From: Streptomyces xanthophaeus
GTDB taxonomy: Bacteria > Actinomycetota > Actinomycetes > Streptomycetales > Streptomycetaceae
Length of the DNA: 64,000 bases
NCBI RefSeq assembly: GCF_000725805.1
Contig: NZ_KL647136.1
Span: 80,736-144,735 of the forward strand
Direction: 5' to 3'
A program made the translations under genes and the position numbers. This document shows, piece after piece, positions 34,244 to 44,399 of this stretch (position 1 is the stretch's first letter; each line of letters opens with the position of its first letter). The notes below the pieces were generated by a model, which was given only the letters and a program-made list of their open reading frames with translations, ran no database searches and was not told the origin of the DNA.

Positions 34244-36378
34244 GCCGGTTCGACGCGGACCGCGCAGACCTTGAACTCCGGCATGCGGGAGACCGGGTCG
34301 AGGGCCGGGTTGGTCAGGGTGTTGGCGCGGCCCTCGCCGGGCCAGTGGAAGGGCATGAAGACCGTGTCCGCGCGGATGGCGTCCGTGATGCGGGCCGGGG
34401 CCACCGCGCGGCCCCGGCGGGAGACGACGGCCAGGGGGCTGCCGTCGACCGCGCCGATGCGGGCGGCGAGACGGGGGTGGATCTCCACGAAAGGGCCGGG
34501 CGCAGCCGCGTTGAGCTCGTCCACGCGGCGGGTCTGGGCCCCGGACTGGTACTGGGCGACGACCCGGCCGGTGGTGAGCAGGACCGGGTACTGGGCGTCG
34601 GGGACCTCGGCGGCGTCCCGGTGCGAGACGGGGACGAAGCGGGCCCGGCCGTCGTCGGTGGCGAAGGCGTCGAGGAAGAGCCGGGGGGTGCCAGGGTGCG
34701 CGGCCGCGGGTTCGGGAGCCGGTCCTGCGGCCTCGGGGGACGGTTCGGCCTCGGGGAGCGGTTCGGGGCAGGGCCAGAAGACGCCCTGTTCCGTCTCGAT
34801 GCGGGCGTAGGAGATGCCCGAGTAGTCCGCGGGGCCACCGGCCGAGGCGCGGCGCAGTTCTTCGAAGACCTCCTCGGGGTCGGTCGGGAAGCCCTTCTCG
34901 ACGCCCAGGCGGCCGGCCAGGCCGTGCAGGACCTCCAGGTCGGTGCGGACCCCGGGCGGCGGGGTCAGGGCCCGGCGGCGCAGCAGGACGCGGCCCTCCA
35001 GGTTCGTGGTGGTGCCCGTCTCCTCCGCCCACTGGGTGACGGGCAGGACCACGTCGGCGAGGGCGGCCGTCTCGGAGAGCACCACATCGGCCACCGCGAG
35101 GAAGTCGAGCGAGCGGATGCGCTCCTCGATGTGCGCGGCGCGGGGCGCCGACACCACCGGGTTGGAGCCCATCAGCAGCAGGGCCCGGACGTCCGTGCCG
35201 AGGGCGTCGAGGAGTTCGTAGGCGCTGCGGCCCGGGCCCGGGAGGGAGTCGGGGTCCACGCCCCAGACCCCGGCGACGTGCGCCCGGGCCTCGGGGTCGG
35301 TCAGCTTGCGGTAGCCGGGGAGCTGGTCGGCCTTCTGGCCGTGCTCGCGGCCGCCCTGGCCGTTGCCCTGGCCGGTGAGGCATCCGTAGCCGGAGAGCGG
35401 GCGGCCGGCCCGGCCGGTGGCCAGGCACAGGTTGATCCAGGCGCCGACGGTGTCGGTGCCCTTGGACTGCTGCTCCGGGCCCCGTGCGGTGAGCACCATC
35501 GCGGAGGACGGCTCGCAGAACAGGGAGACCGCCTCGCGCAGCCGGGGGACGGGCACCCCGGTGATGCGTTCGACCAGCTCGGGCCAGTGGGCCATGGCGG
35601 CGGCCCGGGTCTCCTCCCAGCCGGTGGTCCGGGCCGCGATGAACTCCTCGTCCGTGCGCCCCTCCGCCACGATCAGGTGCAGCAGGCCGAGGGCGAGCGC
35701 GAGGTCGGTACCGGGGCGGGGGGCCAGGTGCAGGTCGGCCTGCTCGGCGGTACGGGTGCGGCGCGGGTCGATGACGATCAGGGTGCCGCCGTTGGCCTTG
35801 AGCTCGGTGAGGTAGCGCAGGGCGGGCGGCATGGTCTCGGCGAGGTTGGAGCCGACGAGGATCACGCAGCCGGTGCGGGGGATGTCCTCCAGCGGGAAGG
35901 GCAGTCCGCGGTCGAGGCCGAAGGCCCTCTGGTGGGCGGCGGCGGCCGAGGACATGCAGAAGCGGCCGTTGTAGTCGATCTGCGAGGTCCGCAGGGCGAC
36001 CCGGGCGAACTTGCCGAGCGCGTACGCCTTCTCGTTGGTGAGTCCGCCGCCGCCGAAGACCCCGACGGCGTCCGGTCCGTGGGCGCGCCCCGTGCGGGCG
36101 AGGCCCTCGGCGACGGCGTCGAGGGCCTCCTCCCAGGTGGCCGGTTCCAGCTGCCCGGCGTGGGTGCGGACGAGCGGACCGGTCAGGCGCACCCGGGAGG
36201 AGAGCACGGCGGGTGCGGTGCGGCCCTTGCCGCACAGCGCGCCCCGGTTCACGGGGAAGTCCGCGCGTTCTTCCACCGTCACGCTGCCGCCGCCCGGTTC
36301 GGGGCGGAGGTTCATCCCGCACTGCAGCGCGCAGTACGGACAGTGCGTGGCGGTGAGGGCGGCTTCCGGGGTGTGCAT
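34240..36378 (-). CDS. nasA: Assimilatory nitrate reductase, molybdopterin catalytic subunit
   Basis: A 712-residue cytosolic enzyme reducing nitrate to nitrite. The N-terminal 4Fe-4S ligands are Cys13, Cys16, Cys20 and Cys49 (HCPYCALQCG, GALCGKG). Mo-bis-MGD domains follow (GVFGGGGLTNEKAYALGKF, VGSNLAETMPP, IDPRRTRTAEQADLHL) and a C-terminal cofactor domain (PVLLTTGRVVAQYQSGAQTRR). A Pro/Ala/Glu-rich linker lies near residue 560. No Tat signal is present, as expected for assimilatory forms. A formate dehydrogenase is less likely, since no Sec/Cys active-site motif is seen. The nirB operon lies 12 kb away, so the pathway is split. Confidence 0.83.
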   Translation of the reverse strand: MHTPEAALTATHCPYCALQCGMNLRPEPGGGSVTVEERADFPVNRGALCGKGRTAPAVLSSRVRLTGPLVRTHAGQLEPATWEEALDAVAEGLARTGRAHGPDAVGVFGGGGLTNEKAYALGKFARVALRTSQIDYNGRFCMSSAAAAHQRAFGLDRGLPFPLEDIPRTGCVILVGSNLAETMPPALRYLTELKANGGTLIVIDPRRTRTAEQADLHLAPRPGTDLALALGLLHLIVAEGRTDEEFIAARTTGWEETRAAAMAHWPELVERITGVPVPRLREAVSLFCEPSSAMVLTARGPEQQSKGTDTVGAWINLCLATGRAGRPLSGYGCLTGQGNGQGGREHGQKADQLPGYRKLTDPEARAHVAGVWGVDPDSLPGPGRSAYELLDALGTDVRALLLMGSNPVVSAPRAAHIEERIRSLDFLAVADVVLSETAALADVVLPVTQWAEETGTTTNLEGRVLLRRRALTPPPGVRTDLEVLHGLAGRLGVEKGFPTDPEEVFEELRRASAGGPADYSGISYARIETEQGVFWPCPEPLPEAEPSPEAAGPAPEPAAAHPGTPRLFLDAFATDDGRARFVPVSHRDAAEVPDAQYPVLLTTGRVVAQYQSGAQTRRVDELNAAAPGPFVEIHPRLAARIGAVDGSPLAVVSRRGRAVAPARITDAIRADTVFMPFHWPGEGRANTLTNPALDPVSRMPEFKVCAVRVEPA

Positions 36379-36390
36379 GGACGCCAGCGT

Positions 36391-36428
36391 GGGTCTGCGG
36401 TGTTACGCCCGCCGCCGTCCCGCGTTAC
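36391..36428 (-). promoter_or_regulatory. Candidate GlnR-type half sites before the nitrate reductase gene
   Basis: On the minus strand GTAAC (36402-36406) is followed after 6 bases by GACCC (36391-36395), a partial fit to gTnAc-n6-GaAAc. A second GTAAC is at 36424-36428 but out of phase. Weak. Confidence 0.3.
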
Positions 36429-36547
36429 GACTGGGGATGTTCGGCCTCAGCGGTGCCCGCGGACCCCGGTGAGGCCGGGCGCACCGGGGGCCGGCCGACG
36501 ATCTCCCCGTACACGATCCGGCCGCCGACTACGTCGAGGACCCGCAT
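36425..36547 (-). pseudogene. Possible remnant of an amidohydrolase C-terminus
   Basis: A 40-codon frame with strong GC3 bias in its first 30 codons, reading MRVLDVVGGRIVYGEIVGRP. Such VVGGRxVYG strings are typical of the last strand of metal-dependent amidohydrolases. Nothing resembling the rest of the enzyme is nearby. It may be a decayed gene end or a small orphan protein. Confidence 0.25.
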
Positions 36548-36596
36548 GCGGAGGGCCGTGCCCGAGCGCCGCCCGGAGGCGGGCGCCGCGGCCCGG

Positions 36597-37433
<837 letters not shown>

Positions 37434-38183
37434 TCAGTCTGTCAGAGCGGCCAGCGCGCGCGACACCCCTTCCTCCTTCGGCCCCAGGAACCGCGGCGCG
37501 GGCTTGAGCGCCGCATCCACCGCCGCCTTGCCCGCCGCGAAGACCTCGCGGGCCCCGCCGTAGTACCAGGTGGCGTCGTGCACGTCGGCCACGCCGACCC
37601 CGTACGCCTCCACGCCCGCCGCCTGGCACAGGGCCACGGCCCGGCGTATGTGGAAGCCCTGGCTGATCAGGACCGCGCGGTCGACCCCGAATATCTCCTT
37701 GGCCCGGACGCACGAGTCCCAGGTGTCGAAGCCCGCGTAGTCGCTGACGATCTGCGCGTCCGGCACCCCCAGCCCGGTGAGGTAGGTGCGCATCGCGTCG
37801 GGTTCGTCGTACTCCTCGCGGCTGTTGTCGCCGGTGACCAGCACGACCTTGACCTTGCCGGTGCGGTACAGCTCGGCCGCGGCGTCGAGCCGGTCGGCCA
37901 GGTAGGGGGTGGGCCGCCCCTGCCACAGGCCCGCCCCGAACACGACGGCCACCTCCGCCGGGGGCGCCGTGGCCGTGGTCCGCAGCCGGTCCGCCGCCGT
38001 CGCGTGCGTCCAGGCCGACGGCAGCAGCGCGAGCACGCAGCCGGCCATCACGGTCTGCACGGCCCGGCGCCTGCCCCGCACGCTCCGCAGCGCCCGGCCC
38101 CGCATCCAGCCCGGCACCCGCCCCGGCACCCGCTTCGGCATCCGCTTCGCCGTACGCCCCGCCGTCCACTTCGGCATCTTCAT
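37434..38183 (-). CDS. DUF218 (YdcF/SanA/ElyC-like) envelope protein
   Basis: A 249-residue protein with an Arg/Lys-rich N-terminus (about 1-45), one membrane segment near 50-65 (VMAGCVLALLPSAWTHA) and an outer DUF218 domain. The domain marks are VAVVFGAGLWQGRPTPYLADRLDAA, LVTGDNSREEYDEPDAM and LISQGFHIRRAVALC. E. coli SanA and ElyC of this family affect envelope integrity and lipid carrier recycling. I chose ATG 38183 behind GGGGGAG; the longer frame (to 38336) has no ribosome site. The basic N-terminus is coded by imperfect 12-24-base repeats at about 38095-38165. Confidence 0.85.
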   Translation of the reverse strand: MKMPKWTAGRTAKRMPKRVPGRVPGWMRGRALRSVRGRRRAVQTVMAGCVLALLPSAWTHATAADRLRTTATAPPAEVAVVFGAGLWQGRPTPYLADRLDAAAELYRTGKVKVVLVTGDNSREEYDEPDAMRTYLTGLGVPDAQIVSDYAGFDTWDSCVRAKEIFGVDRAVLISQGFHIRRAVALCQAAGVEAYGVGVADVHDATWYYGGAREVFAAGKAAVDAALKPAPRFLGPKEEGVSRALAALTD

Positions 38184-38347
38184 GACTCCCCCTCGCGCCC
38201 CGCGCCTCACACGTCGTTCGCACACATTGACGAACCGCCCCCGGCCGCCAGTTCCGCCCCCGCCACCTTTCACCCGTACGAATGATCGAGTGAGGTCCCG
38301 GTAAACACACGTCACCCGGCCGCAACGCCCAGGCAACCTCCGGCGCG

Positions 38348-38353
38348 CAGGAT
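38348..38353 (+). promoter_or_regulatory. Possible leaderless -10 box at 38360 start
   Basis: CAGGAT ends 6 bases before ATG 38360. The first base departs from TANNNT. Confidence 0.35.
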
Positions 38354-38359
38354 CGGTCC

Positions 38360-38635
38360 ATGACGGAGCCGGTGCACCCTCCCGAACTGCTCTCCCTGCC
38401 CCTCGACACCGCGGCCGAACTGCTGACCCGGTTCACCGCCCAGCTCGGCACGCAGCTCAGCGGGCTGCGCCCGCCCCGCGCCCGCCACCACGGAGCCGCC
38501 CCATGCACCCCACCCTCGTCGCCGTGGCCCACGGCAGCCGCGACCCGCGCGCCCTGCTCACCGCGGGAGCCCTTCTGGAACGGGTCCGCGAGCTCCGCCC
38601 CCGGCTCGACGTCCGGCTCGGGCACATCGAGCTGA
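38360..38635 (+). CDS. Possible small protein overlapping the CbiX-like gene
   Basis: A 91-codon frame. Its first 48 codons (MTEPVHPPELLSLPLDTAAELLTRF onward) have strong GC3 bias, form plausible helices and lie before the next gene starts. The rest overlaps the CbiX-like gene in another frame and reads as low-complexity Pro/Ser/Arg. Either a short real gene has lost its stop, or this is the leader and promoter-proximal frame of the chelatase transcript. I do not recognise it. Confidence 0.35.
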   Translation: MTEPVHPPELLSLPLDTAAELLTRFTAQLGTQLSGLRPPRARHHGAAPCTPPSSPWPTAAATRAPCSPREPFWNGSASSAPGSTSGSGTSS

Positions 38636-39228
38636 ACCAGCCCCTCCTCCCCGACACCCTGCGCGCGGCCTCGGGTGCGGCGGTGCTCGTACCGCTGCTG
38701 CTCGGGCGCGGTCACCACGTCAAGCGCGACCTCCCCGCGGCGGCCGCCCGGGCCACGCACCTCAGGACCTCCGTCGCCGCCCCCCTCGGCCCGCACCCGC
38801 TGCTCGTCGAGGCCCTGTACGAACGGCTCCTGGAGGCCGGCTGGGGCTCGGCCGGGACCGGGCGTCCTGCGGTGGTCCTCGCGGCGGCCGGGTCCCGCGA
38901 CCCCGATTCCGCCACCGACACCCGCCGCACGGCCGCGCTGCTGTCCGAACGGCTGGGCGGGGTGCCGGTCGTCGCCGCCTACGCCTCCGGAAGCGGACCC
39001 ACCGTGCCCGAGGCCGTCCGCGCGCTGGCCGCGCGCGGCCGGCACCGGGCCGCGGTCGCCTCGTACTTCGCCTGCCCCGGCCGGTTCGCCTCGCAGTGCG
39101 CCGCCGCAGCGCCCGGCCCGGCCGCCGCCCCGCTCGGCGCCCACCCGGCGCTGGCCCGCCTCGTCCTCCAGCGCTACGACGAGGCCCTCGCGCTGCGCTC
39201 CGCCCATCGGGAACTGGCCACTGCCTGA
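38503..39228 (+). CDS. Sirohydrochlorin chelatase-like protein (CbiX/SirB family)
   Basis: A 241-residue cytosolic metal chelatase with two repeats of the chelatase fold. The first is LVAVAHGSRDPRALLTAGALLERV with the active-site His and GLGHIELNQPLLPDTL-like strand. The second is VVLAAAGSRDPDSATDTRRTAALL. GRGHHVKRDLPAA carries the second metal His. It would insert Fe(II) into sirohydrochlorin to make siroheme, the cofactor of NirB encoded in this window, or Co(II) for cobamides. No other porphyrin gene is near. GC3 bias is strong throughout. Confidence 0.85.
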   Translation: MHPTLVAVAHGSRDPRALLTAGALLERVRELRPRLDVRLGHIELNQPLLPDTLRAASGAAVLVPLLLGRGHHVKRDLPAAAARATHLRTSVAAPLGPHPLLVEALYERLLEAGWGSAGTGRPAVVLAAAGSRDPDSATDTRRTAALLSERLGGVPVVAAYASGSGPTVPEAVRALAARGRHRAAVASYFACPGRFASQCAAAAPGPAAAPLGAHPALARLVLQRYDEALALRSAHRELATA

Positions 39229-39272
39229 GCAGCGTGTTCGGTCGGATTGCTCGGATTGTCGGTGTCTCCGGT

Positions 39273-39278
39273 TAACGT
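39273..39278 (+). promoter_or_regulatory. Leaderless -10 box for dgt
   Basis: TAACGT ends 6 bases before ATG 39285; no ribosome site lies between. Confidence 0.55.
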
Positions 39279-39284
39279 CTCATT

Positions 39285-40616
39285 ATGGAAGGCACCGCTC
39301 ACGCCCCCGCAGACCCGTCCCGCCTCGAAGCTCTCTACGGCCCCACCGCCACCGAGCGTTGGTCCACCGAACCGGACAAACAACCGGGGCGCACCGCCTT
39401 CCAGCGCGACCGTGCCCGCGTGCTGCATTCCGCCGCCCTGCGCCGGCTCGCCGGGAAGACCCAGGTCGTCGCCCCGGGCAGCCGCTCCTACGACTGGGAC
39501 GCGAGCCCGCGCACCCGCCTGACGCACTCCCTGGAGTGCGCGCAGGTCGGCCGCGAGCTCGGCGCGGCCCTCGGCTGCGACCCCGATCTCGTCGAGGCCG
39601 CCTGCCTCTCGCACGACATGGGCCACCCGCCCTTCGGGCACAACGGCGAGGAGGCGCTCAACGAGTTCGCGAAGGACTGCGGCGGCTTCGAGGGCAACGC
39701 CCAGTCGCTGCGCCTGCTGACCCGGCTGGAGCCCAAGCGCTTCGTGCCCGATCCGGCGACGGGCGAGCTCGTCAGCGTCGGCCTCAACCTCACCCGGGCC
39801 TGCCTGGACGCCGCCACCAAGTACCCGTGGGCCCGCGGGGACCACCCCACCGACCCGGGCTCGGTGAAGTTCGGGGCGTACGAGGACGACCTGCCCGTCT
39901 TCGCCTGGCTGCGCCGCGGCGCGCCCGCGGACCGCAAGTGCTTCGAGGCTCAGGTCATGGACTGGGCGGACGACGTCGCGTACTCCGTGCACGACTTCGA
40001 GGACGGCCTGCACGCCGGACACCTGGACCCCAACCTCCTCTTCGCCGAGCCCGAGCGGGCCGCGATCTGGCGGGTCGCGATCGGCCGGTACGTGCCCGCG
40101 GACACCGAGCCGGAGGAACTGCGCGCGGCCCTCGACCGTTTGATGGAGCAGGAGTGGTGGCCGCACGGGTACGACGGTTCGGCCGTCGCCCAGGCCCGGC
40201 TGAAGGACGCCACCAGCCAGCTGATCGGCCGGTTCTGCCTGGCCGCCGAGGGCGCCACCCGCGAGGCGTACGGCTCGGGCCGCCTCACCCGCTACGCGGC
40301 GGAGTTGGTGGTCCCGCGCGAGGCGCGCAACGAGTGCGCGGTGCTCAAGGCGGTCGCCGACCTGTACGTCATGCAGCGCGACGAGCAGGAGCGGATCCGG
40401 GCCGACCAGCGCATCGTCCTGGCCGAACTCGCGGAGGCGCTGAGCGCCCGCGCCCCGGAGGGCCTGGACCCCCAGTTCCGGGCGATCTTCGACGCGGCCG
40501 CGGACGACAAGGCCAGGAAACGGGCGGTCATCGACCAGATCGCGTGTCTGACCGACGCATCCGCCCGTTCCTTGCACGCGCGCCTCACCAGGCGCACGCG
40601 ACGCGCCGAAGAGTGA
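39285..40616 (+). CDS. dgt: Deoxyguanosinetriphosphate triphosphohydrolase-like protein
   Basis: A 443-residue HD-domain enzyme that hydrolyses dNTPs to nucleoside and triphosphate. The metal site is His81 in RLTHSLE, His110-Asp111 in [13 protein letters not shown] and an Asp in [13 protein letters not shown]. The substrate-loop region [27 protein letters not shown] is well kept. Length and motifs are those of the type 2 dGTPase-like subfamily common in actinobacteria, where it lies near dnaG, as here (one gene between). It probably tunes dNTP pools. Confidence 0.93.
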   Translation: MEGTAHAPADPSRLEALYGPTATERWSTEPDKQPGRTAFQRDRARVLHSAALRRLAGKTQVVAPGSRSYDWDASPRTRLTHSLECAQVGRELGAALGCDPDLVEAACLSHDMGHPPFGHNGEEALNEFAKDCGGFEGNAQSLRLLTRLEPKRFVPDPATGELVSVGLNLTRACLDAATKYPWARGDHPTDPGSVKFGAYEDDLPVFAWLRRGAPADRKCFEAQVMDWADDVAYSVHDFEDGLHAGHLDPNLLFAEPERAAIWRVAIGRYVPADTEPEELRAALDRLMEQEWWPHGYDGSAVAQARLKDATSQLIGRFCLAAEGATREAYGSGRLTRYAAELVVPREARNECAVLKAVADLYVMQRDEQERIRADQRIVLAELAEALSARAPEGLDPQFRAIFDAAADDKARKRAVIDQIACLTDASARSLHARLTRRTRRAEE

Positions 40617-40709
40617 GCTGATCGAGACACTCCCCCTTCACGCGGCAGGCTCAGTGCGGGACGCTCGCATGTGGTCGCATGTGGCGGAGAGGTTATGAGG
40701 AGGCATCAG

Positions 40710-41984
40710 GTGGTCGACGCACACCGGACGTTCGTCATCGTGGGCGCGGGGCTCGCCGGGGCAAAGGCGGCCGAAACACTGAGGGCCGAGGGGTTCACGG
40801 GGCGGGTGATCCTGATCGGCGACGAGCGCGAGCACCCCTACGAGCGGCCGCCGCTGTCCAAGGGCTACCTGATGGGGAAGGAGGAGCGGGACAGCGTCTT
40901 CGTCCACGAGCCGTCCTGGTACGCGCGCTCCGACATCGAGCTGCACCTGGGCCAGCCGGCGGTGCAGCTGGACCGGGACGCGAAGAAGGTGGTCCTCGGC
41001 GACGGCACCGTGCTGCACTACGACAAGCTGCTGCTGGCCACCGGCGCCGAGCCGCGCCGCCTGGACGTCCCGGGCACGGACCTGGCCGGGGTGCACCACC
41101 TGCGGCGGCTCGCCCACGCCGAACGGCTGCGCGGCGTACTGGCCGGTCTCGGCCGGGACAACGGCCACCTGCTGATCGCGGGCGCGGGCTGGATCGGGCT
41201 GGAGGTGGCCGCCGCGGCGCGCGGGTACGGCGCCGAGGTCACCGTGGTCGAACCGGAAGCCACCCCCCTGCACGCGGTGCTCGGCCCGGAGATCGGCCGG
41301 CTCTTCGGGGACCTGCACGCCGACCACGGGGTCCGCTTCCACTTCGGGGCCCGGCTGACCGAGATCGTGGGCCACGACGGGATGGTGCTGGCCGCCCGTA
41401 CGGACGACGGGGAGGAGCACCCGGCGCACGCGGTGCTGGCGGCGATCGGGGCCTCGCCGCGGACCGCACTCGCCGAGACCTCCGGGCTCGCGCTGGTCGA
41501 CCGGGAGCACGGCGGCGGGATCGCCGTGGACGCCTCGCTGCGCACCTCGGATCCGGACGTGTTCGCGGTCGGGGACGTGGCGGCCGCCCACCACCCGGCC
41601 CTCGGGACCCGGCTGCGGGTGGAGCACTGGGCCAACGCCCTCAACGGCGGTCCGGCCGCCGCGCGGGCGATGCTGGGGCAGCCGGTCAGCTACGACCGGG
41701 TGCCGTACTTCTTCTCCGACCAGTACGACGTGGGCCTGGAGTACTCGGGGTACGCCCCGCCGGGCGGCTACGACCAGGTGCTGATCCGCGGGGACGCGGG
41801 GAAGCGGGAGTTCATCGCCTTCTGGCTCTCGGAGGGACGGGTGCTGGCCGGAATGAACGTGAATGTGTGGGACGTCACAGAGCACATCCAGGCCCTGATC
41901 AGGTCCAAGGCGCCGGTGGACCGCGAGGCCCTCGCGGACCCCAATGTTCCGCTTGCGTCGCTGGTCACGGCGGAGGGTGCCTGA
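40710..41984 (+). CDS. FAD-dependent NAD(P)H oxidoreductase, ferredoxin reductase type
   Basis: A 424-residue flavoprotein of the rubredoxin/ferredoxin reductase (BphA4-like) group. The FAD motif is FVIVGAGLAGAKAAETLRAEGF, the NAD motif LLIAGAGWIGLEVAAAARGYG, and the second FAD site DPDVFAVGDVAA. A C-terminal reductase domain follows (VPYFFSDQYDVGLEYSGYAP). GTG 40710 lies 6 bases after GAGGAGG; in-frame ATG 40695 includes that ribosome site and is less likely. No ferredoxin or oxygenase gene is adjacent, so the electron acceptor is unknown. dnaG follows but has its own promoter box. Confidence 0.9.
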   Translation: MVDAHRTFVIVGAGLAGAKAAETLRAEGFTGRVILIGDEREHPYERPPLSKGYLMGKEERDSVFVHEPSWYARSDIELHLGQPAVQLDRDAKKVVLGDGTVLHYDKLLLATGAEPRRLDVPGTDLAGVHHLRRLAHAERLRGVLAGLGRDNGHLLIAGAGWIGLEVAAAARGYGAEVTVVEPEATPLHAVLGPEIGRLFGDLHADHGVRFHFGARLTEIVGHDGMVLAARTDDGEEHPAHAVLAAIGASPRTALAETSGLALVDREHGGGIAVDASLRTSDPDVFAVGDVAAAHHPALGTRLRVEHWANALNGGPAAARAMLGQPVSYDRVPYFFSDQYDVGLEYSGYAPPGGYDQVLIRGDAGKREFIAFWLSEGRVLAGMNVNVWDVTEHIQALIRSKAPVDREALADPNVPLASLVTAEGA

Positions 41985-42006
41985 CGGGATTGCCCTCGCC
42001 CGGCCG

Positions 42007-42012
42007 TAGACT
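42007..42012 (+). promoter_or_regulatory. Leaderless -10 box for dnaG
   Basis: TAGACT ends 6 bases before GTG 42019. Confidence 0.6.
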
Positions 42013-42018
42013 TCACGG

Positions 42019-43926
42019 GTGGCAGGACGGATCAATGACGACGACGTGAAGGCGGTACGGGACGCGGTCCCGATCGACGCCGTCGTCTCCGACTACCTCC
42101 AGCTGCGCAACGCGGGCGGCGGCAACCTCAAGGGCCTCTGCCCCTTCCACGACGAGAAGTCCCCGTCCTTCCAGGTCAGCCCCAGCAAGGGCCTCTACCA
42201 CTGCTTCGGCTGCCAGGCCGGCGGGGACACCCTCGACTTCGTCATGAAGATCGACCACCTCTCCTTCTCGGAGGCGGTCGAGCGCCTGGCCGGCCTGGCC
42301 GGCATCACCCTGCGGTACGAGGAGGGCGGCTACACCGCCGGCACCAGCGGCCGCGGCGAGCGCATCCGGCTGGTCGAGGCGCACAAGGCCGCCGCCCAGT
42401 TCTACGTCGACCAGCTGGACGGTCCCGAAGCGGAGATCGGCCGCAAGTTCCTGGCCGAGCGCGGCTTCGACCAGGCCGCGGCCGCCCACTTCAGCGTGGG
42501 CTACAGCCCGGCCGGCTGGGACCACCTGACCCGCTTCCTGCGCGGCAAGGGCTTCACCGACAAGGAACTGATCACCTCCGGGCTCGCCCAGGACAGCCGC
42601 AGCGGCAAGCCCATCGACCGCTTCCGCGGCCGCCTGATGTGGCCGATCCGCGACATCAGCGGCGAGGTGGTCGGCTTCGGCGCGCGCAAGCTGCGCGACG
42701 ACGACAACGGCCCCAAGTACCTGAACACCCCCGAGACCGCGATCTACAAGAAGTCCCAGGTGCTGTACGGCATCGACCTGGCGAAGAAGGAGATCGCGAA
42801 GACCTCGCGGGCGGTCGTCGTCGAGGGCTACACCGACGTGATGGCCTGCCACATGGCCGGGGTCACCACCGCGATCGCCACCTGCGGCACCGCCTTCGGC
42901 GGGGACCACATCAAGATCCTCCGCCGGCTGCTGATGGACAACGCCACCGCCGAGGTGATCTTCACCTTCGACGGGGACGCGGCCGGGCAGAAGGCCGCGC
43001 TGCGCGCCTTCGAGGACGACCAGAAGTTCGCCGCCGAGACCTCCATCACCATCGCCCCGGGCGGCATGGACCCGTGCGACCTGCGCCTGGCACAGGGGGA
43101 CGCGGCCGTCGCGGGGCTGGTGGAGGCCCGGACCCCGCTCTTCGAGTTCGCGCTGCGCCACATCGTGGCCCGGCACAACCTGGAGAACCCGGCCGGGCGG
43201 GCGGCCGCGCTCGACGAGGCGGCCCCGGTCGTCGCCCACATCAAGAACATCGCGATCCAGCACGAGTCGGCGGTCCAGCTGGCCGGGATGCTGGGCATCC
43301 GCGACGAGCAGTTCGTGGTCAAGCGGGTCGCCCAGCTGGCCCGCTGGGCCCGGGAGCGCGGCAGCCAGCCCCCGCAGCAGGGCAGGGGCCGTCCCTCCCC
43401 CGAGGCCGCCCCCGCCCCCACGCCCGCCGACCGCCCGGCCGGCGGCCCGGCCCTGAACCTGCGCAGCCCCGCCCACCGCACCGAGCGCGAGCTGCTGAAG
43501 CTGGCCCTCCAGCGCCCGGCCCTGGTCTCCCCGGCCTTCGACGCCTACGGCATGGACGAGTTCACCGCCCCGCCCTACGCGGCGGTGCGCCAGGCCATCC
43601 AGGACGCGGGCGGCGCCTCGCAGACCGCCGACGACTACCTGGCCCGGGTCCGCGCGGCCGCCCCGAACGACACCGTCCGCGCGCTCGTCACGGAGCTGGC
43701 GGTCGAAGCCATCCACGCGAAGACGGTGGACGAGATCTACGCGGGGGTCCAGCTGGTCCAGGTACGGCTGCGCGCCGTCGACCGCCGGGTCCACGAGGTC
43801 CAGGGCACGCTGTCCCGGCTCGGCCCGCAGGCCCCGCCCGAGCAGCTGGCCGCCGTCCAGGAGGAGCTGTGGATCCTCCAGCAGTACGGCCAGCGCCTGC
43901 GCAACCGCGGCGCCGAGGGGCTCTAG
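42019..43926 (+). CDS. dnaG: DNA primase
   Basis: A 635-residue replication primase. The N-terminal zinc domain has CPFHDEKSPSFQVSPSKGLYHCFGC (residues about 41-65). The RNA polymerase core includes FRGRLMWPIRDISGEVVGFGAR, and the TOPRIM motif is VVVEGYTDVMACHMAG with FTFDGDAAGQKAALRA. A Pro/Ala linker (about 450-475) leads to the helicase-binding C-terminal domain (HRTERELLKLALQRPALV). The gene stands alone, not in the rpsU-dnaG-rpoD operon of enterics. Its stop shares a CTAG with the convergent gene. Confidence 0.97.
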   Translation: MAGRINDDDVKAVRDAVPIDAVVSDYLQLRNAGGGNLKGLCPFHDEKSPSFQVSPSKGLYHCFGCQAGGDTLDFVMKIDHLSFSEAVERLAGLAGITLRYEEGGYTAGTSGRGERIRLVEAHKAAAQFYVDQLDGPEAEIGRKFLAERGFDQAAAAHFSVGYSPAGWDHLTRFLRGKGFTDKELITSGLAQDSRSGKPIDRFRGRLMWPIRDISGEVVGFGARKLRDDDNGPKYLNTPETAIYKKSQVLYGIDLAKKEIAKTSRAVVVEGYTDVMACHMAGVTTAIATCGTAFGGDHIKILRRLLMDNATAEVIFTFDGDAAGQKAALRAFEDDQKFAAETSITIAPGGMDPCDLRLAQGDAAVAGLVEARTPLFEFALRHIVARHNLENPAGRAAALDEAAPVVAHIKNIAIQHESAVQLAGMLGIRDEQFVVKRVAQLARWARERGSQPPQQGRGRPSPEAAPAPTPADRPAGGPALNLRSPAHRTERELLKLALQRPALVSPAFDAYGMDEFTAPPYAAVRQAIQDAGGASQTADDYLARVRAAAPNDTVRALVTELAVEAIHAKTVDEIYAGVQLVQVRLRAVDRRVHEVQGTLSRLGPQAPPEQLAAVQEELWILQQYGQRLRNRGAEGL

Positions 43927-44399
43927 GCGCTCTCGTCCCGGTCCCGTCCGGGCAGGTCCCGTGCGAGCCAGTCCCCGCCCGGTATCTCCGTGCCCGAGCC
44001 GCGCAGTTCGCGGGCCAGCAGCGGCGACGCGAGGTAGACCCACGCCAGGACGCGGGAGCCGTCGGGGCGCAGCACCTCGCGGGCGGTGCGGTCGTAGAGG
44101 TTCCCCGGGCGGCCCGGACCCTCGTACTCCTCCAGCCGGTCCAGCGCGACGAGCAGTTCCCCGTAGGCACCGGGGGCCGCCGTGACCAGTTCCCCGACGA
44201 TGCCGGGGCCGGGGCGGTGGACCGCGTACGGGTAGCCGGGGCCGTCGTAGAGCGCCGCGTCCGGCAGCAGCGCCGGCTCCTCGCAGGCCGTGCGGCCGCG
44301 CAGGAACAGGCCGTGGTTGACCTCGCCGGGACGCAGGGTCCCGTAGACGAAGAAGGGCAGCTGCGCGCCCCGATGCTGTGGCCGGACATCCGAGGTCAC
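43923..44399 (-). CDS. Gamma-glutamylcyclotransferase-like (AIG2/GGCT) protein
   Basis: A 158-residue cytosolic protein of the BtrG/AIG2 fold. The substrate loop is FFVYGTLRPGEVNHGLF, and the catalytic Glu lies in LDRLEEYEG. DRTAREVLRPDGSRVLAWVY completes the barrel. It would release 5-oxoproline from gamma-glutamyl amines or peptides. I chose GTG 44399, 5 bases after GGAGG; the longer frame to 44450 lacks a ribosome site. Its stop overlaps that of dnaG. Confidence 0.88.
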   Translation of the reverse strand: MTSDVRPQHRGAQLPFFVYGTLRPGEVNHGLFLRGRTACEEPALLPDAALYDGPGYPYAVHRPGPGIVGELVTAAPGAYGELLVALDRLEEYEGPGRPGNLYDRTAREVLRPDGSRVLAWVYLASPLLARELRGSGTEIPGGDWLARDLPGRDRDESA

